A stretch of 26,716 bases of DNA, taken from positions 1 through 26,716 of the forward strand of contig DATNIY010000096.1 in assembly GCA_035604195.1 (NCBI GenBank), in the 5' to 3' direction. Source of the DNA: DATJLY01 sp035604195 (GTDB lineage Bacteria > Pseudomonadota > Alphaproteobacteria > ATCC43930 > CGMCC-115725). The notes under the pieces are model-generated. The model saw only the letters and a list, made by a program, of their open reading frames with translations, did no database searches and was not told the origin of the DNA. Position 1 is the stretch's first letter; the number at the start of each line of letters is the position of its first letter. This document shows, in pieces, positions 9,821-16,667 of this stretch. A program made the position numbers and the translations under genes.

Positions 9821-9831
9821 CCCAAGGGATC

Positions 9832-10371
9832 ATGCCGTTCGCCTCGCTGTTTCATCGCGGCCCGCGCCGCAGCGCCGTCATGGCGGCCTACCGCCGCATC
9901 GTCGAGCGTTCGCGCGAGCCCGTGTTCTTCGCCCGCTGGGGCGTACCCGATACGCTCGACGGCCGCTTCGAGGTCTTGGCGCTGCACGGATTTCTCGTGC
10001 TCAATCGCTTGAAGGCGGGGGGCCAACCTGCCGCCGGTTTTGCCCAGGATCTGTTCGACACCATGTTCGCCGATCTCGACCGCGGGCTGCGCGAGATGGG
10101 TGCGACGGATATCGGCGTCGGCCGCCACGTCAAGGCGATGGCCCGCGGCTTCTATGGGCGCGTGCGCGCCTATGCGGAGGGACTCGCCGGCGGCGACGCG
10201 GTCCTGATCCAGGCGCTGCGGCGCAATCTCTACGGCACGGTCGATCCTGCGCCCGAGCCTGTCGGTGCGATGGCGCACTATCTGCGGCGGCAGGAGGCGG
10301 CATTGGCCGCGGCGTCGGAAGCGAAATTGCTGCGCGGCGACGTGCCTTTCGCGCCGATCGAGGAGGGCTGA
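9832..10371 (+). CDS. Ubiquinol-cytochrome c chaperone family protein
   Basis: The 179-residue product matches the ubiquinol-cytochrome c chaperone family (mitochondrial CBP3/UQCC1 relatives), which assists cytochrome b and bc1 complex assembly. Recognisable segments are a helical N-terminus with YRRIVERSREPVFFARWGVPDTLDGRFEVLALHGFLVLNRL split over 31-71, FAQDLFDTMFADLDRGLREMGATDIGVGRHVKAMARGFYGR, and a C-terminal YLRRQEAAL helix. I chose ATG at 9832, preceded by AAGGGA; upstream in-frame codons would run into the bamE promoter. The stop overlaps the next gene by one base (TGATG). The bamE/chaperone/DUF177 order is conserved in many alphaproteobacteria. The role is from family knowledge. Confidence 0.85.
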   Translation: MPFASLFHRGPRRSAVMAAYRRIVERSREPVFFARWGVPDTLDGRFEVLALHGFLVLNRLKAGGQPAAGFAQDLFDTMFADLDRGLREMGATDIGVGRHVKAMARGFYGRVRAYAEGLAGGDAVLIQALRRNLYGTVDPAPEPVGAMAHYLRRQEAALAAASEAKLLRGDVPFAPIEEG

Positions 10372-10907
10372 TGGCGCCCCCGCGGGACAGCGCGCCGGAA
10401 TTTGCCCGTCCGATCGAGGCGGCGCAGATCGGAGCCGCGGAGCGCGTCATCGAGATCGCCGCCGACGCCGGGGAGCGGGCCGCGCTCGCGCGGCGTTTCG
10501 ATCTCCTGGCGCTCGACCGGTTCGAGGCGAGGGTGCGTCTGCGCCGGCTCGGCAGCGGAGTGATCCGGCTTTCCGCCGAGATTTCGGCCGAAATGGTGCA
10601 GGCCTGCGTCGTCACGCTCGAGCCGGTGGCGAGCCGTATCGACGAGGCGTTCAGCTTGCTCTACGGGATCGTCGAGGAGACGCGCGAGGTCGCGCTCGAC
10701 GCCGAAGCGGAGGATGTCGAGCCGCTGGTCGCGGGCATGATCGACATCGGCGAGGCGGCGGCGCAGCAGCTTTCACTTTCGCTTAATCCTTTTCCCCGGG
10801 CCCCCGAAGCGTTCGCGCTGCCGGCCGCGCCGCCGAAAGAGGCGGCGCTCGACTCGCCTTTCGCCGTGCTCAAGACCCGGCACAAGCGCGGCAAGCCCCG
10901 GGGGTGA
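10371..10907 (+). CDS. DUF177 (YceD) family protein
   Basis: The 178-residue product belongs to the DUF177/YceD family, linked in bacteria and plants to accumulation of 23S rRNA; the precise mechanism is not settled. The diagnostic segment is MVQACVVTLEPVASRIDEAF near residues 73-92, followed by an acidic stretch (EETREVALDAEAEDVEPLVAGMIDIGEAAAQQLSLSLNPFPRAP, about 101-145) and a basic C-terminus ending KTRHKRGKPRG. ATG at 10371 shares a base with the stop of the chaperone gene, so translation is probably coupled. It precedes rpmF, as it does in a very wide range of bacteria, which supports a ribosome-related role. Confidence 0.88.
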   Translation: MAPPRDSAPEFARPIEAAQIGAAERVIEIAADAGERAALARRFDLLALDRFEARVRLRRLGSGVIRLSAEISAEMVQACVVTLEPVASRIDEAFSLLYGIVEETREVALDAEAEDVEPLVAGMIDIGEAAAQQLSLSLNPFPRAPEAFALPAAPPKEAALDSPFAVLKTRHKRGKPRG

Positions 10908-10920
10908 CGGGCGGACACGG

Positions 10921-10949
10921 TTGCCAGGGCGCGAAATTTTGGCTACTTA
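10921..10949 (+). promoter_or_regulatory. Candidate sigma-70 promoter for rpmF-plsX-fabH
   Basis: TTGCCA (10921-10926) and TACTTA (10944-10949) are separated by exactly 17 bases in the gap before rpmF. A short AT-rich spacer stretch (AAATTTT) fits a promoter in an otherwise GC-rich region. The expected leader is about 35 bases. Confidence 0.5.
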
Positions 10950-10991
10950 GCTCCCTCCGATGCCCCGCCGGGGCCTGCAGAGTTCATCCCC

Positions 10992-11183
10992 ATGGCAGTT
11001 CCAAAAAAGAAAACCTCGAAGTCGCGGCGAAATATGCGCCGTTCGCACCATGCGCTCCCGGCCGCGAGCTTCATCGAATGCTCGCATTGCGGCGAGATGA
11101 AGCGGTCGCATCACGTCTGCGCGGCTTGCGGGCACTATGGCGAGCGCGAAGTGGTGCCGACCGCAGCCGAGACGGCCGGATAG
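10992..11183 (+). CDS. rpmF: 50S ribosomal protein L32
   Basis: L32 is a small protein of the large ribosomal subunit. The 63-residue product starts MAVPKKKTSKSRRNMRRSHH, the family hallmark, and has a complete zinc ribbon with C30, C33, C43 and C46 (CSHCGE and CAACGHY). It is therefore the zinc-containing form rather than the cysteine-free paralogue some bacteria use under zinc limitation. The gene precedes plsX and fabH, the conserved rpmF-plsX-fabH arrangement coupling ribosome and lipid synthesis. Confidence 0.96.
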   Translation: MAVPKKKTSKSRRNMRRSHHALPAASFIECSHCGEMKRSHHVCAACGHYGEREVVPTAAETAG

Positions 11184-11205
11184 CGGCGGCTCGGAGCGGC
11201 GGCGC

Positions 11206-12261
11206 TTGAGCGAGCGGATCACCATCGCGCTCGACGCCATGGGCGGCGATCGCGCGCCGGACATGGTGATCAAGGGCGCGAACATCGCGCTGCAACGTTT
11301 TCCGCAGGCGGAGTTTCTGCTGTTCGGCGCCGAGAGCCGGATCGATCCGTTGCTGGCCAAGCTGCCGCGGCTCAAGGCGCGGGCCACGATCCGGCACACC
11401 GACGAAGCCATCGGCGGCGACGCCAAGCCGTCGGCCGCGCTGCGCACCGGCCGGCGCTCGTCGATGCGCCTGGCGATCGATGCGGTGGCGGCGGGCGAGG
11501 CGCATTGCATCGTCTCCGCCGGCAACACCGGCGCACTCATGGCGATGGCCAAATTCGCGCTGCGCATGCTGCCGGGCATCGACCGCCCGGCGATGGCTTC
11601 GTTCTTCCCGACGCGGCGCGGCGAGAGCGTCATGCTCGATCTCGGCGCCAATGTCGAATGCGACGCCGAGAATTTGACGCAGTTCGCCTTGATGGGCGAG
11701 GTTTTCGCGCGCACCGTTCTGGGCCTGCTCAACCCGACCGTCGGCCTGCTCAACGTCGGTTCCGAGGAGTTGAAAGGCAATGAAGCGGTGCGCGGCGCGG
11801 CGTTGCGGCTGCGCGCGCCGGGCTCGGGCATCCGCTTCCACGGCTTCGTCGAGGGCAACGACATCGCCGCCGGCACCGTCGATGTCGTGGTCACCGATGG
11901 CTTCACCGGCAACGTCGCGGTCAAGACGGCGGAAGGCACGGCGCGGCTCTTCTCCGACTTCCTGCGCGGCGCCTTCCGTCATTCGCTGACGGCGCGGGTC
12001 GGCTATCTCTTCGCGCAGCCGGCGCTGCGCAAGCTGCGCGAGCGGCTCGATCCCCGCCGCTACAACGGTGCCGTTTTGCTCGGCCTCGACGGCATTTGCG
12101 TCAAGGGCCACGGCGGCAGCGACACGCTTGCCTTTGCCAATGCCATCGGCGTGGCGGTCGACATGGAAGTGAACGGCTTCCTCGAGCAGATCCGCTCCGG
12201 GCTGGCGCGGATCAGCATGCTGCCGCGGCCGCAGGACAAGCCGCAATCGGCCGCCCTCTGA
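11206..12261 (+). CDS. plsX: Phosphate acyltransferase PlsX
   Basis: PlsX makes acyl-phosphate from acyl-ACP for the first acylation of glycerol 3-phosphate in membrane lipid synthesis; it is a peripheral membrane enzyme. The protein shows ITIALDAMGGDRAPDMVIKGA at the N-terminus (split over 5-25), IVSAGNTGALMAMAKFALR, RPAMASFFPTRRGESVMLDLGANVEC, NVGSEELKGNE, and FVEGNDIAAGTVDVVVTDGFTGNVAVKTAEG. I chose TTG at 11206, giving 351 residues and LSERITIALDAMGGD, because it matches the usual family N-terminus. An ATG at 11137 is in frame but overlaps rpmF by 47 bases and adds a low-complexity basic stretch. The gap to fabH is one base. Confidence 0.94.
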   Translation: MSERITIALDAMGGDRAPDMVIKGANIALQRFPQAEFLLFGAESRIDPLLAKLPRLKARATIRHTDEAIGGDAKPSAALRTGRRSSMRLAIDAVAAGEAHCIVSAGNTGALMAMAKFALRMLPGIDRPAMASFFPTRRGESVMLDLGANVECDAENLTQFALMGEVFARTVLGLLNPTVGLLNVGSEELKGNEAVRGAALRLRAPGSGIRFHGFVEGNDIAAGTVDVVVTDGFTGNVAVKTAEGTARLFSDFLRGAFRHSLTARVGYLFAQPALRKLRERLDPRRYNGAVLLGLDGICVKGHGGSDTLAFANAIGVAVDMEVNGFLEQIRSGLARISMLPRPQDKPQSAAL

Positions 12262-12262
12262 C

Positions 12263-13237
12263 ATGGCCTTCCGTTCGCAAGTCCTGGGCTGCGGCGGCTA
12301 CCTGCCGGAGCGCATCGTCACCAACGCCGAGTTGGCGGCGCGGCTCGAGACCTCGGACAAATGGATCGTCCAGCGCACCGGCATCCATCAGCGCCATGTC
12401 GCGGCGCCGGGCGAGCTCACTTCGGACCTCGCCGTCAAGGCGGCCGAGCGCGCGCTCGCCGCGGCGGGGCGCGAGGCCGGAGAGATCGATCTCGTGGTCC
12501 TCGCGACGGCGACGCCCGACAACACCTTTCCCGCCACCGCCGCCAAGGTGCAGGCGCGTCTCGGCATCGCGCGCGGCGCCGCCTTCGACGTCCAGGCGGT
12601 GTGCACCGGCTTCGTCTATGCGCTCGCCGTGGCGGACAATTTCCTGCGTTGCGGCCAAGCCAAATCGGCGCTGGTGATCGGCGCCGAGACCTTCTCGCGC
12701 ATTCTCGATTGGCGGGACCGCGGCACTTGCGTGCTCTTCGGCGACGGCGCCGGCGCGGTGGTGATCGAGGCCAAGCCGTCCAATGGCAGCCCGCATGAGC
12801 GCGGCATTCTCTCGACCCATCTGCACAGCGACGGCAGCGGCTACAACCTGCTTTATGTCGATGGCGGTCCGTCGAGCACCGGCACTGCGGGTTTCCTGCG
12901 CATGGAGGGCAAGGAAGTGTTCCGCCACGCCGTCGTGCGCTTGGCCGAAGTGGTGGACGAAGCGCTCGCCGCAAACGGGCTCACCGCTGGCGAAATCGAT
13001 TGGCTGGTGCCGCATCAGGCCAATTTGCGGATCATCGACGGCATGGCGCGGAAGCTGGGATTGGCGCGCGAGCGCGTCGTCATCACCATCGACCGCCACG
13101 CCAACACCTCGGCGGCCTCGGTGCCGCTGGCGCTGGCCGAGGCGGCGGGCGACGGGCGCATCCGGCCCGGCCAACTCGTGCTCGCGGAAGCGATGGGCGG
13201 TGGGCTCACTTGGGGGGCGAGCCTCATACGTTGGTAG
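12263..13237 (+). CDS. fabH: 3-oxoacyl-ACP synthase III (KAS III)
   Basis: FabH condenses acetyl-CoA (or another acyl-CoA) with malonyl-ACP to start fatty acid synthesis. The 324-residue product carries the thiolase-fold catalytic triad: C114 in QAVCTGFVYAL, H251 in PHQANLRI, and N281 in HANTSAAS. The N-terminal GCGGYLPERIVTN and SDKWIVQRTGI segments and the C-terminal GGGLTWGASLIRW are also standard. It begins one base after the plsX stop, so the two are probably translated from one message. A 104-base gap separates it from ihfA, consistent with a new promoter there. Confidence 0.96.
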   Translation: MAFRSQVLGCGGYLPERIVTNAELAARLETSDKWIVQRTGIHQRHVAAPGELTSDLAVKAAERALAAAGREAGEIDLVVLATATPDNTFPATAAKVQARLGIARGAAFDVQAVCTGFVYALAVADNFLRCGQAKSALVIGAETFSRILDWRDRGTCVLFGDGAGAVVIEAKPSNGSPHERGILSTHLHSDGSGYNLLYVDGGPSSTGTAGFLRMEGKEVFRHAVVRLAEVVDEALAANGLTAGEIDWLVPHQANLRIIDGMARKLGLARERVVITIDRHANTSAASVPLALAEAAGDGRIRPGQLVLAEAMGGGLTWGASLIRW

Positions 13238-13290
13238 AACTGCGCGGCTGCCCCCGCGGATTTTCAAGAACCGTGGGCAACTCTCTGTAT

Positions 13291-13319
13291 TTGCAAATTT
13301 TCTCGCCCCGGTTTAGCCT
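13291..13319 (+). promoter_or_regulatory. Weak candidate promoter for ihfA
   Basis: TTGCAA (13291-13296) and TAGCCT (13314-13319) are 17 bases apart in an AT-richer part of the fabH-ihfA gap. The -10 match is poor, and a second pair (TTCAAG at 13263, TGTATT at 13286) is equally possible. Confidence 0.28.
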
Positions 13320-13341
13320 TAAAAATAAACGGGAGGGGAAA

Positions 13342-13674
13342 ATGGCGGGGCAGACGGTCACGCGAGCGCAGCTGAGCGAGGCGGTGTACCAAGAGGTGGG
13401 ATTGTCGCGTAACGAATCGGCGACGCTGGTCGAGACGGTTCTGGCGGAAATTTCCAATTCCCTGGCGCGCGGCGAGATGGTCAAGATCTCGTCCTTCGGC
13501 AGCTTTGCCGTTCGCAAGAAAGGCCGGCGGATCGGCCGCAATCCCAAGACGGGAACCGAAGTGCCGATCAACCCGAGACGCGTCCTGGTGTTCCGCGCCT
13601 CGCATGTGCTGAAGGACCAGATCAACGCTGCACTCGGCGTCAAGCCCGACGCCCGGCGCAGCGGGGCGGTATGA
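13342..13674 (+). CDS. ihfA: Integration host factor alpha subunit
   Basis: IhfA pairs with IhfB to form a sequence-specific DNA-bending nucleoid protein involved in recombination, replication and promoter architecture. The 110-residue product has the HU/IHF fold: an N-terminal helical part (TVTRAQLSEAVYQEVGLSRNES), EMVKISSFGSFAVRKKGRRIGRNPKTG, and the DNA-binding arm EVPINPRRVLVFRASHVLK. The motif NPKTGTEVPI and ARGEMVKISSFG favour the alpha over the beta subunit or HU. The ATG at 13342 follows a strong ribosome-binding site (GGGAGGGG). The stop overlaps the next gene in an ATGA arrangement. Confidence 0.93.
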   Translation: MAGQTVTRAQLSEAVYQEVGLSRNESATLVETVLAEISNSLARGEMVKISSFGSFAVRKKGRRIGRNPKTGTEVPINPRRVLVFRASHVLKDQINAALGVKPDARRSGAV

Positions 13675-14123
13675 GATTGCCCGACCTTTTCGATCAGCAG
13701 CCGTCGCCGCCGGGACCGGCGTCACGGCGCCACGCGAAGTCCGCGGAGGCCTTCCGCACCATCAGCGAAGTGGCCGGCGAACTCGAAGTGCCGCAGCACG
13801 TTCTGCGCTTCTGGGAGTCGAAATTCCCGCAGATCAAGCCGATGAAACGCGCGGGCGGGCGGCGCTATTATCGGCCGGACGATGTCGCGCTCCTGCGGCG
13901 CATCCGGCAGTGCCTCTATGATCAGGGCTATACCATCAAGGGCGTGCAGAAGCTGCTGCGCGAGGGCGCGCTTAAGGCGGGCACTGCGGCGCGCGGGACG
14001 ACGACGGCCCCGGCGCGCGCCGCGCCGAAGCCGGCGAAGCCCGATGCCCTGCGCAAGGCGCTCGTCGAGCTGCGCAACGAACTGGTGGCGCTGCGCGAAA
14101 CCCTGGAGAAGGCGCGCCGCTGA
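13671..14123 (+). CDS. MerR family transcriptional regulator
   Basis: The 150-residue product has a MerR-type winged helix-turn-helix at about residues 24-92: FRTISEVAGELEVPQHVLRFWESKFPQIKP over 25-54, then GGRRYYRPDDVALLRRIRQCLYDQGYTIKGVQKLL. After an Ala/Pro-rich linker (about 103-124) there is a short coiled-coil segment (KALVELRNELVALRETLEKARR) likely used for dimerisation. There is no metal-binding cysteine pair or effector domain, so the signal sensed cannot be named. The ATG at 13671 overlaps the ihfA stop, a linkage common in alphaproteobacteria. Targets are unknown. Confidence 0.88.
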   Translation: MRLPDLFDQQPSPPGPASRRHAKSAEAFRTISEVAGELEVPQHVLRFWESKFPQIKPMKRAGGRRYYRPDDVALLRRIRQCLYDQGYTIKGVQKLLREGALKAGTAARGTTTAPARAAPKPAKPDALRKALVELRNELVALRETLEKARR

Positions 14124-14135
14124 GGCCGGGCGCCG

Positions 14136-14164
14136 TTGCCAGGCGCCGGGGCGGCCGGTATAGT
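14136..14164 (+). promoter_or_regulatory. Strong candidate promoter for tRNA-Pro
   Basis: TTGCCA (14136-14141) and TATAGT (14159-14164) are separated by exactly 17 bases. Transcription would begin near 14171, giving a leader of about 34 bases before the mature tRNA. Confidence 0.6.
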
Positions 14165-14172
14165 CCTCGAAC

Positions 14173-14191
14173 CCGGCCGAAACGCGGCCGG
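14173..14191 (+). other. Hairpin in tRNA leader
   Basis: CCGGCCG (14173-14179) and CGGCCGG (14185-14191) form a perfect 7-base stem around an AAACG loop, located between the predicted transcription start and the mature 5' end of the tRNA. It could mark a processing structure for the tRNA precursor or reflect GC-rich chance pairing. Confidence 0.4.
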
Positions 14192-14204
14192 AACGAAGTC
14201 GTGA

Positions 14205-14281
14205 CGGGCAGTAGCGCAGCCTGGTAGCGCATCAGCATGGGGTGCTGAGGGTCGCGAGTTCGAATCTCGCCTGCCCGACCA
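14205..14281 (+). tRNA. tRNA-Pro (anticodon GGG)
   Basis: A complete 77-base cloverleaf is present. The acceptor stem is CGGGCAG with CTGCCCG, the D stem GCGC with GCGC, the anticodon stem TCAGC with GCTGA around the loop ATGGGGT, and the T stem GCGAG with CTCGC around TTCGAAT. The anticodon is GGG, decoding CCC and CCU proline codons. Discriminator A is followed by an encoded CCA. An AT-rich stretch begins right after the 3' end. Confidence 0.95.
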
Positions 14282-14294
14282 TTTTCTTAGAAAT

Positions 14295-14579
14295 TCAACC
14301 TATTAGGATATCTTCTGAAGTTTTGACTTCAGCAACGGCCCCGGCCAGCGCGCGGCCCGCCGGCGTCAGCTTGCAGACCAGCCAGTCGGGCTTCAGCGGA
14401 TTGATGAACCAAGGCTCGGCCCAGCCCTGCTCGATGCAGGCGCGGATGGTGCGCGGATCGACCTGGCGGCCCTTGTCGTCGAAAAGCGGCAGCTTGCCGC
14501 CGGCTTGCTCGAGCCCGCGATGAAGCCAGGCGCGCTGCACCGTGCTCGGCGCTCGTTTTGCCTCCCCAATGGCGCTCAT
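14295..14579 (-). CDS. Conserved hypothetical protein, winged-helix-like
   Basis: I do not recognise a named family. The 94-residue product begins MSAIGEAKRAPSTVQRAWLH and contains LPLFDDKGRQVDPRTIRACIEQGWAEPWFINPLKPDWLVCKLTPAGRALA, split over about 32-81. This pattern (helix, helix with IRACIEQGW, turn, two strands around DWLVCKLTPAGR) resembles a winged-helix fold of the kind seen in MarR-like or restriction-associated small proteins, which is inference. There is no signal peptide or membrane segment. The start at 14579 has AAGGGGGG about seven bases upstream. It is convergent with the tRNA and divergent from cutA. The last dozen codons are noticeably AT-rich compared with the rest. Confidence 0.7.
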   Translation of the reverse strand: MSAIGEAKRAPSTVQRAWLHRGLEQAGGKLPLFDDKGRQVDPRTIRACIEQGWAEPWFINPLKPDWLVCKLTPAGRALAGAVAEVKTSEDILIG

Positions 14580-14649
14580 GGGATTCCCCCCTTTTCCGTG
14601 AACGCGCGGTTGAAGCATCCTAACGGATCGCAATCTCCGGGAGAAGCCT

Positions 14650-14970
14650 ATGTCCGTGAGTTTCGTCTATGTCACCGCCGGCGATGTCGAGGAAGCGCGG
14701 CGCATCGGCCGGACCGTGGTCGAGGAACGGCTCGCCGCCTGCGCCAACATCATCCCGGGCGTGCAATCGGTCTATTGGTGGCAGGGCCAGGTCGAGGAGT
14801 CGAGCGAGGCGGCGCTCATTCTGAAGACGACGGGCGAACGGCTCGATGCGTTGGTGGCGCGCGTGCGCGAACTCCATTCCTACGAATGTCCCGGCATCGA
14901 GGCGCTCGCCGTCGTCGGCGGGAATGCCGGCTTTCTCGACTGGGTCGAGCGCGAGACCAGCGGCGGTTGA
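14650..14970 (+). CDS. cutA: Divalent-cation tolerance protein CutA
   Basis: CutA1 is a small trimeric cytoplasmic protein associated with divalent metal tolerance; its biochemical role is still unclear. The 106-residue product has the family pattern FVYVTAGDVEEARRIGRTVVEERLAACANI over 5-34, then VQSVYWWQGQVEESSEAALILKTT and LHSYECPGIEALAVVGGNAGFLDWV. Length is normal. The ATG at 14650 follows CGGGAGAAG. It is divergent from the small hypothetical gene, with 70 bases between the two starts. Confidence 0.94.
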   Translation: MSVSFVYVTAGDVEEARRIGRTVVEERLAACANIIPGVQSVYWWQGQVEESSEAALILKTTGERLDALVARVRELHSYECPGIEALAVVGGNAGFLDWVERETSGG

Positions 14971-15066
14971 CGGAATGGCGCGCATGGCAGCGTCAATCCC
15001 GCGGCAATTGTGCAATTCGCATCGGCGTGGCAGCTTGTCACGGCCGCTCGCTGCAAGGGCCGATCG

Positions 15067-16269
15067 ATGAGCGCAAGTTCCCCCCGGCTGTTGGTGCTCT
15101 TCGCCAATGTCGGGCACACGCTGACCCATATGCTGATGCTGCTCTACCCGACGGTGGTGCTCACCCTCGAGGGCCGCATGCAGCTCGGCTATGGCGAGTT
15201 GATGTGGCTGGCAGTGCCGGGCATGGCGCTTTACGGCGTGGCCGCGCTGCCGGCGGGCTGGCTCGGCGACCGCTGGAGCGCCGAGCGCATGATGGTGCTG
15301 TTCTTCATCGGCAGCGGCTTGGGCTGCCTTGCCACTGGCCTCGCCAGCGGTCCGCTTGGCATCGGCGCGGGGCTGGCGCTCGTCGGCTTCTTCGGCTCGA
15401 TCTATCATCCCGTGGGCACGGCTTGGCTCGTGCGCAACGCCGTAAACCGCGGCCGCATGCTCGGCTGGAACGGCATCTTCGGCCAGCTCGGCATCGGCGC
15501 CGCGCCCTTCACCGCCGGCGCGCTCACGCAACTCTTCGGCTGGCGCGCGGCGTTTCTCGTGCCAGGCCTGCTCTGTCTCGTGCTCGGCATCGCGCTCATG
15601 CTGCTGGTGCGCGGCGGATCGGTGGCGGCGGCGCGCTCCGACCGCCGGCCCCAATCCGAGCCCCTGCGCAGCGACGTTCGTCGCGCCTTCATCATGCTCT
15701 CCATCACCATGGTGGCGGCGGGCGTAATCATGCAGGCGATGACCAATGTCCTGCCCAAGCTGTTCGAGCAGCGTCTGGCCGGCTTCACCGATGGCGGCAC
15801 GCTCGGCACGGGCACGCTGGTCAGCATCGTCTTCCTCGTCAGCGGCGGCTTCCCCATGCTCGGCGGCTGGCTCGCCGATCGCTATTCGATGCGGTGGATT
15901 TATGTCCTGGCCTGGGCGGCCGAGGTGCCGCTGCTGTTCGCCGCCACGCATCTCCTGGGATTGCCGCTCTTCGCCGTGGCGACGGCCGTGTTCTGCCTCA
16001 TATCGGTCGCGGTGCCGACGGAGAACAGCCTGCTCGCGCGCTACACGCCGAGCCGCTGGCGCGCCACCGCCTTCGGCGCCAAATTCGTGCTCTCGCTCGG
16101 CGTCAGCGCCCTGGGCGTGCCGCTGGTCGCGACGGTCTATGACCGCACCCATGATTTTGTCTGGCTCTTCGTCATCCTCGGCGCGCTCGCCATGGTCGTG
16201 GTTGCGGCCGGGCTTCTGCTGCCGCGCGATCGGCATGAAGCGGCGCCAGCGCCGGCGCCCGCCGAATGA
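15067..16269 (+). CDS. MFS transporter, possibly fosmidomycin-resistance-like
   Basis: The 400-residue product is an inner-membrane major facilitator transporter with about 12 hydrophobic segments in two halves separated by a charged loop (RGGSVAAARSDRRPQSEPLRSDVRR). The loop between segments 2 and 3 has a degenerate MFS motif (AGWLGDRWSAERMM). The beginning, LLVLFANVGHTLTHMLMLLYPTVVL over 9-33, and HPVGTAWLV resemble the Fsr (fosmidomycin resistance) type, but substrate cannot be read from sequence. I chose ATG at 15067 after AAGGG; a GTG at 15010 is in frame but adds non-family residues. Its stop overlaps the start of the VOC gene. Confidence 0.83.
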   Translation: MSASSPRLLVLFANVGHTLTHMLMLLYPTVVLTLEGRMQLGYGELMWLAVPGMALYGVAALPAGWLGDRWSAERMMVLFFIGSGLGCLATGLASGPLGIGAGLALVGFFGSIYHPVGTAWLVRNAVNRGRMLGWNGIFGQLGIGAAPFTAGALTQLFGWRAAFLVPGLLCLVLGIALMLLVRGGSVAAARSDRRPQSEPLRSDVRRAFIMLSITMVAAGVIMQAMTNVLPKLFEQRLAGFTDGGTLGTGTLVSIVFLVSGGFPMLGGWLADRYSMRWIYVLAWAAEVPLLFAATHLLGLPLFAVATAVFCLISVAVPTENSLLARYTPSRWRATAFGAKFVLSLGVSALGVPLVATVYDRTHDFVWLFVILGALAMVVVAAGLLLPRDRHEAAPAPAPAE

Positions 16270-16664
16270 GCGCGGATAAGCCAGCCATCGTCATCGACCG
16301 GCTCGACCATCTGGTCCTGACGGTGCGCGATGTCGAGGCGACTTGCCGCTTCTATGCCGATGTTCTCGGCATGCAGGTGGTGCGCTGGGAAGGCCGGACC
16401 GCGCTGCAGTTCGGCCGGCACAAGATCAACCTGCATCAGGCCGGAAGCGAGTTCGAGCCCAAGGCCAAGCGCCCGACGCCCGGCAGCGGCGATTTCTGCC
16501 TCATCACCAAGACGCCGCTCGAGGCGGTGATGCGGCACCTCGCCGCGCAAGGGATCGCCATCGAGCTGGGGCCGGTGCCGAAGCAAGGCGCGCTCGGGGC
16601 GATGCGCTCCGTCTATTTCCGCGATCCCGACGACAATCTCGTCGAAGTTTCGAATTATCCCTGA
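16266..16664 (+). CDS. VOC superfamily (glyoxalase/bleomycin-resistance-like) protein
   Basis: The 132-residue product has the paired beta-alpha-beta modules of the vicinal oxygen chelate fold. Metal ligands are probably H15 in IDRLDHLVLTVRD and E127 in DDNLVEVSNYP, with further ligands expected in the middle strands. The segment YADVLGMQVVRW and SVYFRDPDDNLVEV match GLOD5-like/virulence-protein-annotated members of the family. The reaction and substrate are not identifiable. ATG at 16266 overlaps the MFS transporter stop, so the two may act together; it converges on metY with only three bases between the stop codons. Confidence 0.85.
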   Translation: MSADKPAIVIDRLDHLVLTVRDVEATCRFYADVLGMQVVRWEGRTALQFGRHKINLHQAGSEFEPKAKRPTPGSGDFCLITKTPLEAVMRHLAAQGIAIELGPVPKQGALGAMRSVYFRDPDDNLVEVSNYP

Positions 16665-16667
16665 GCC

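Noticed and set aside
14620..16236. A 538-codon minus-strand frame opposite cutA and the MFS gene
   Set aside because: It is Glu/His/Ala/Arg-rich mirror coding of recognised genes.
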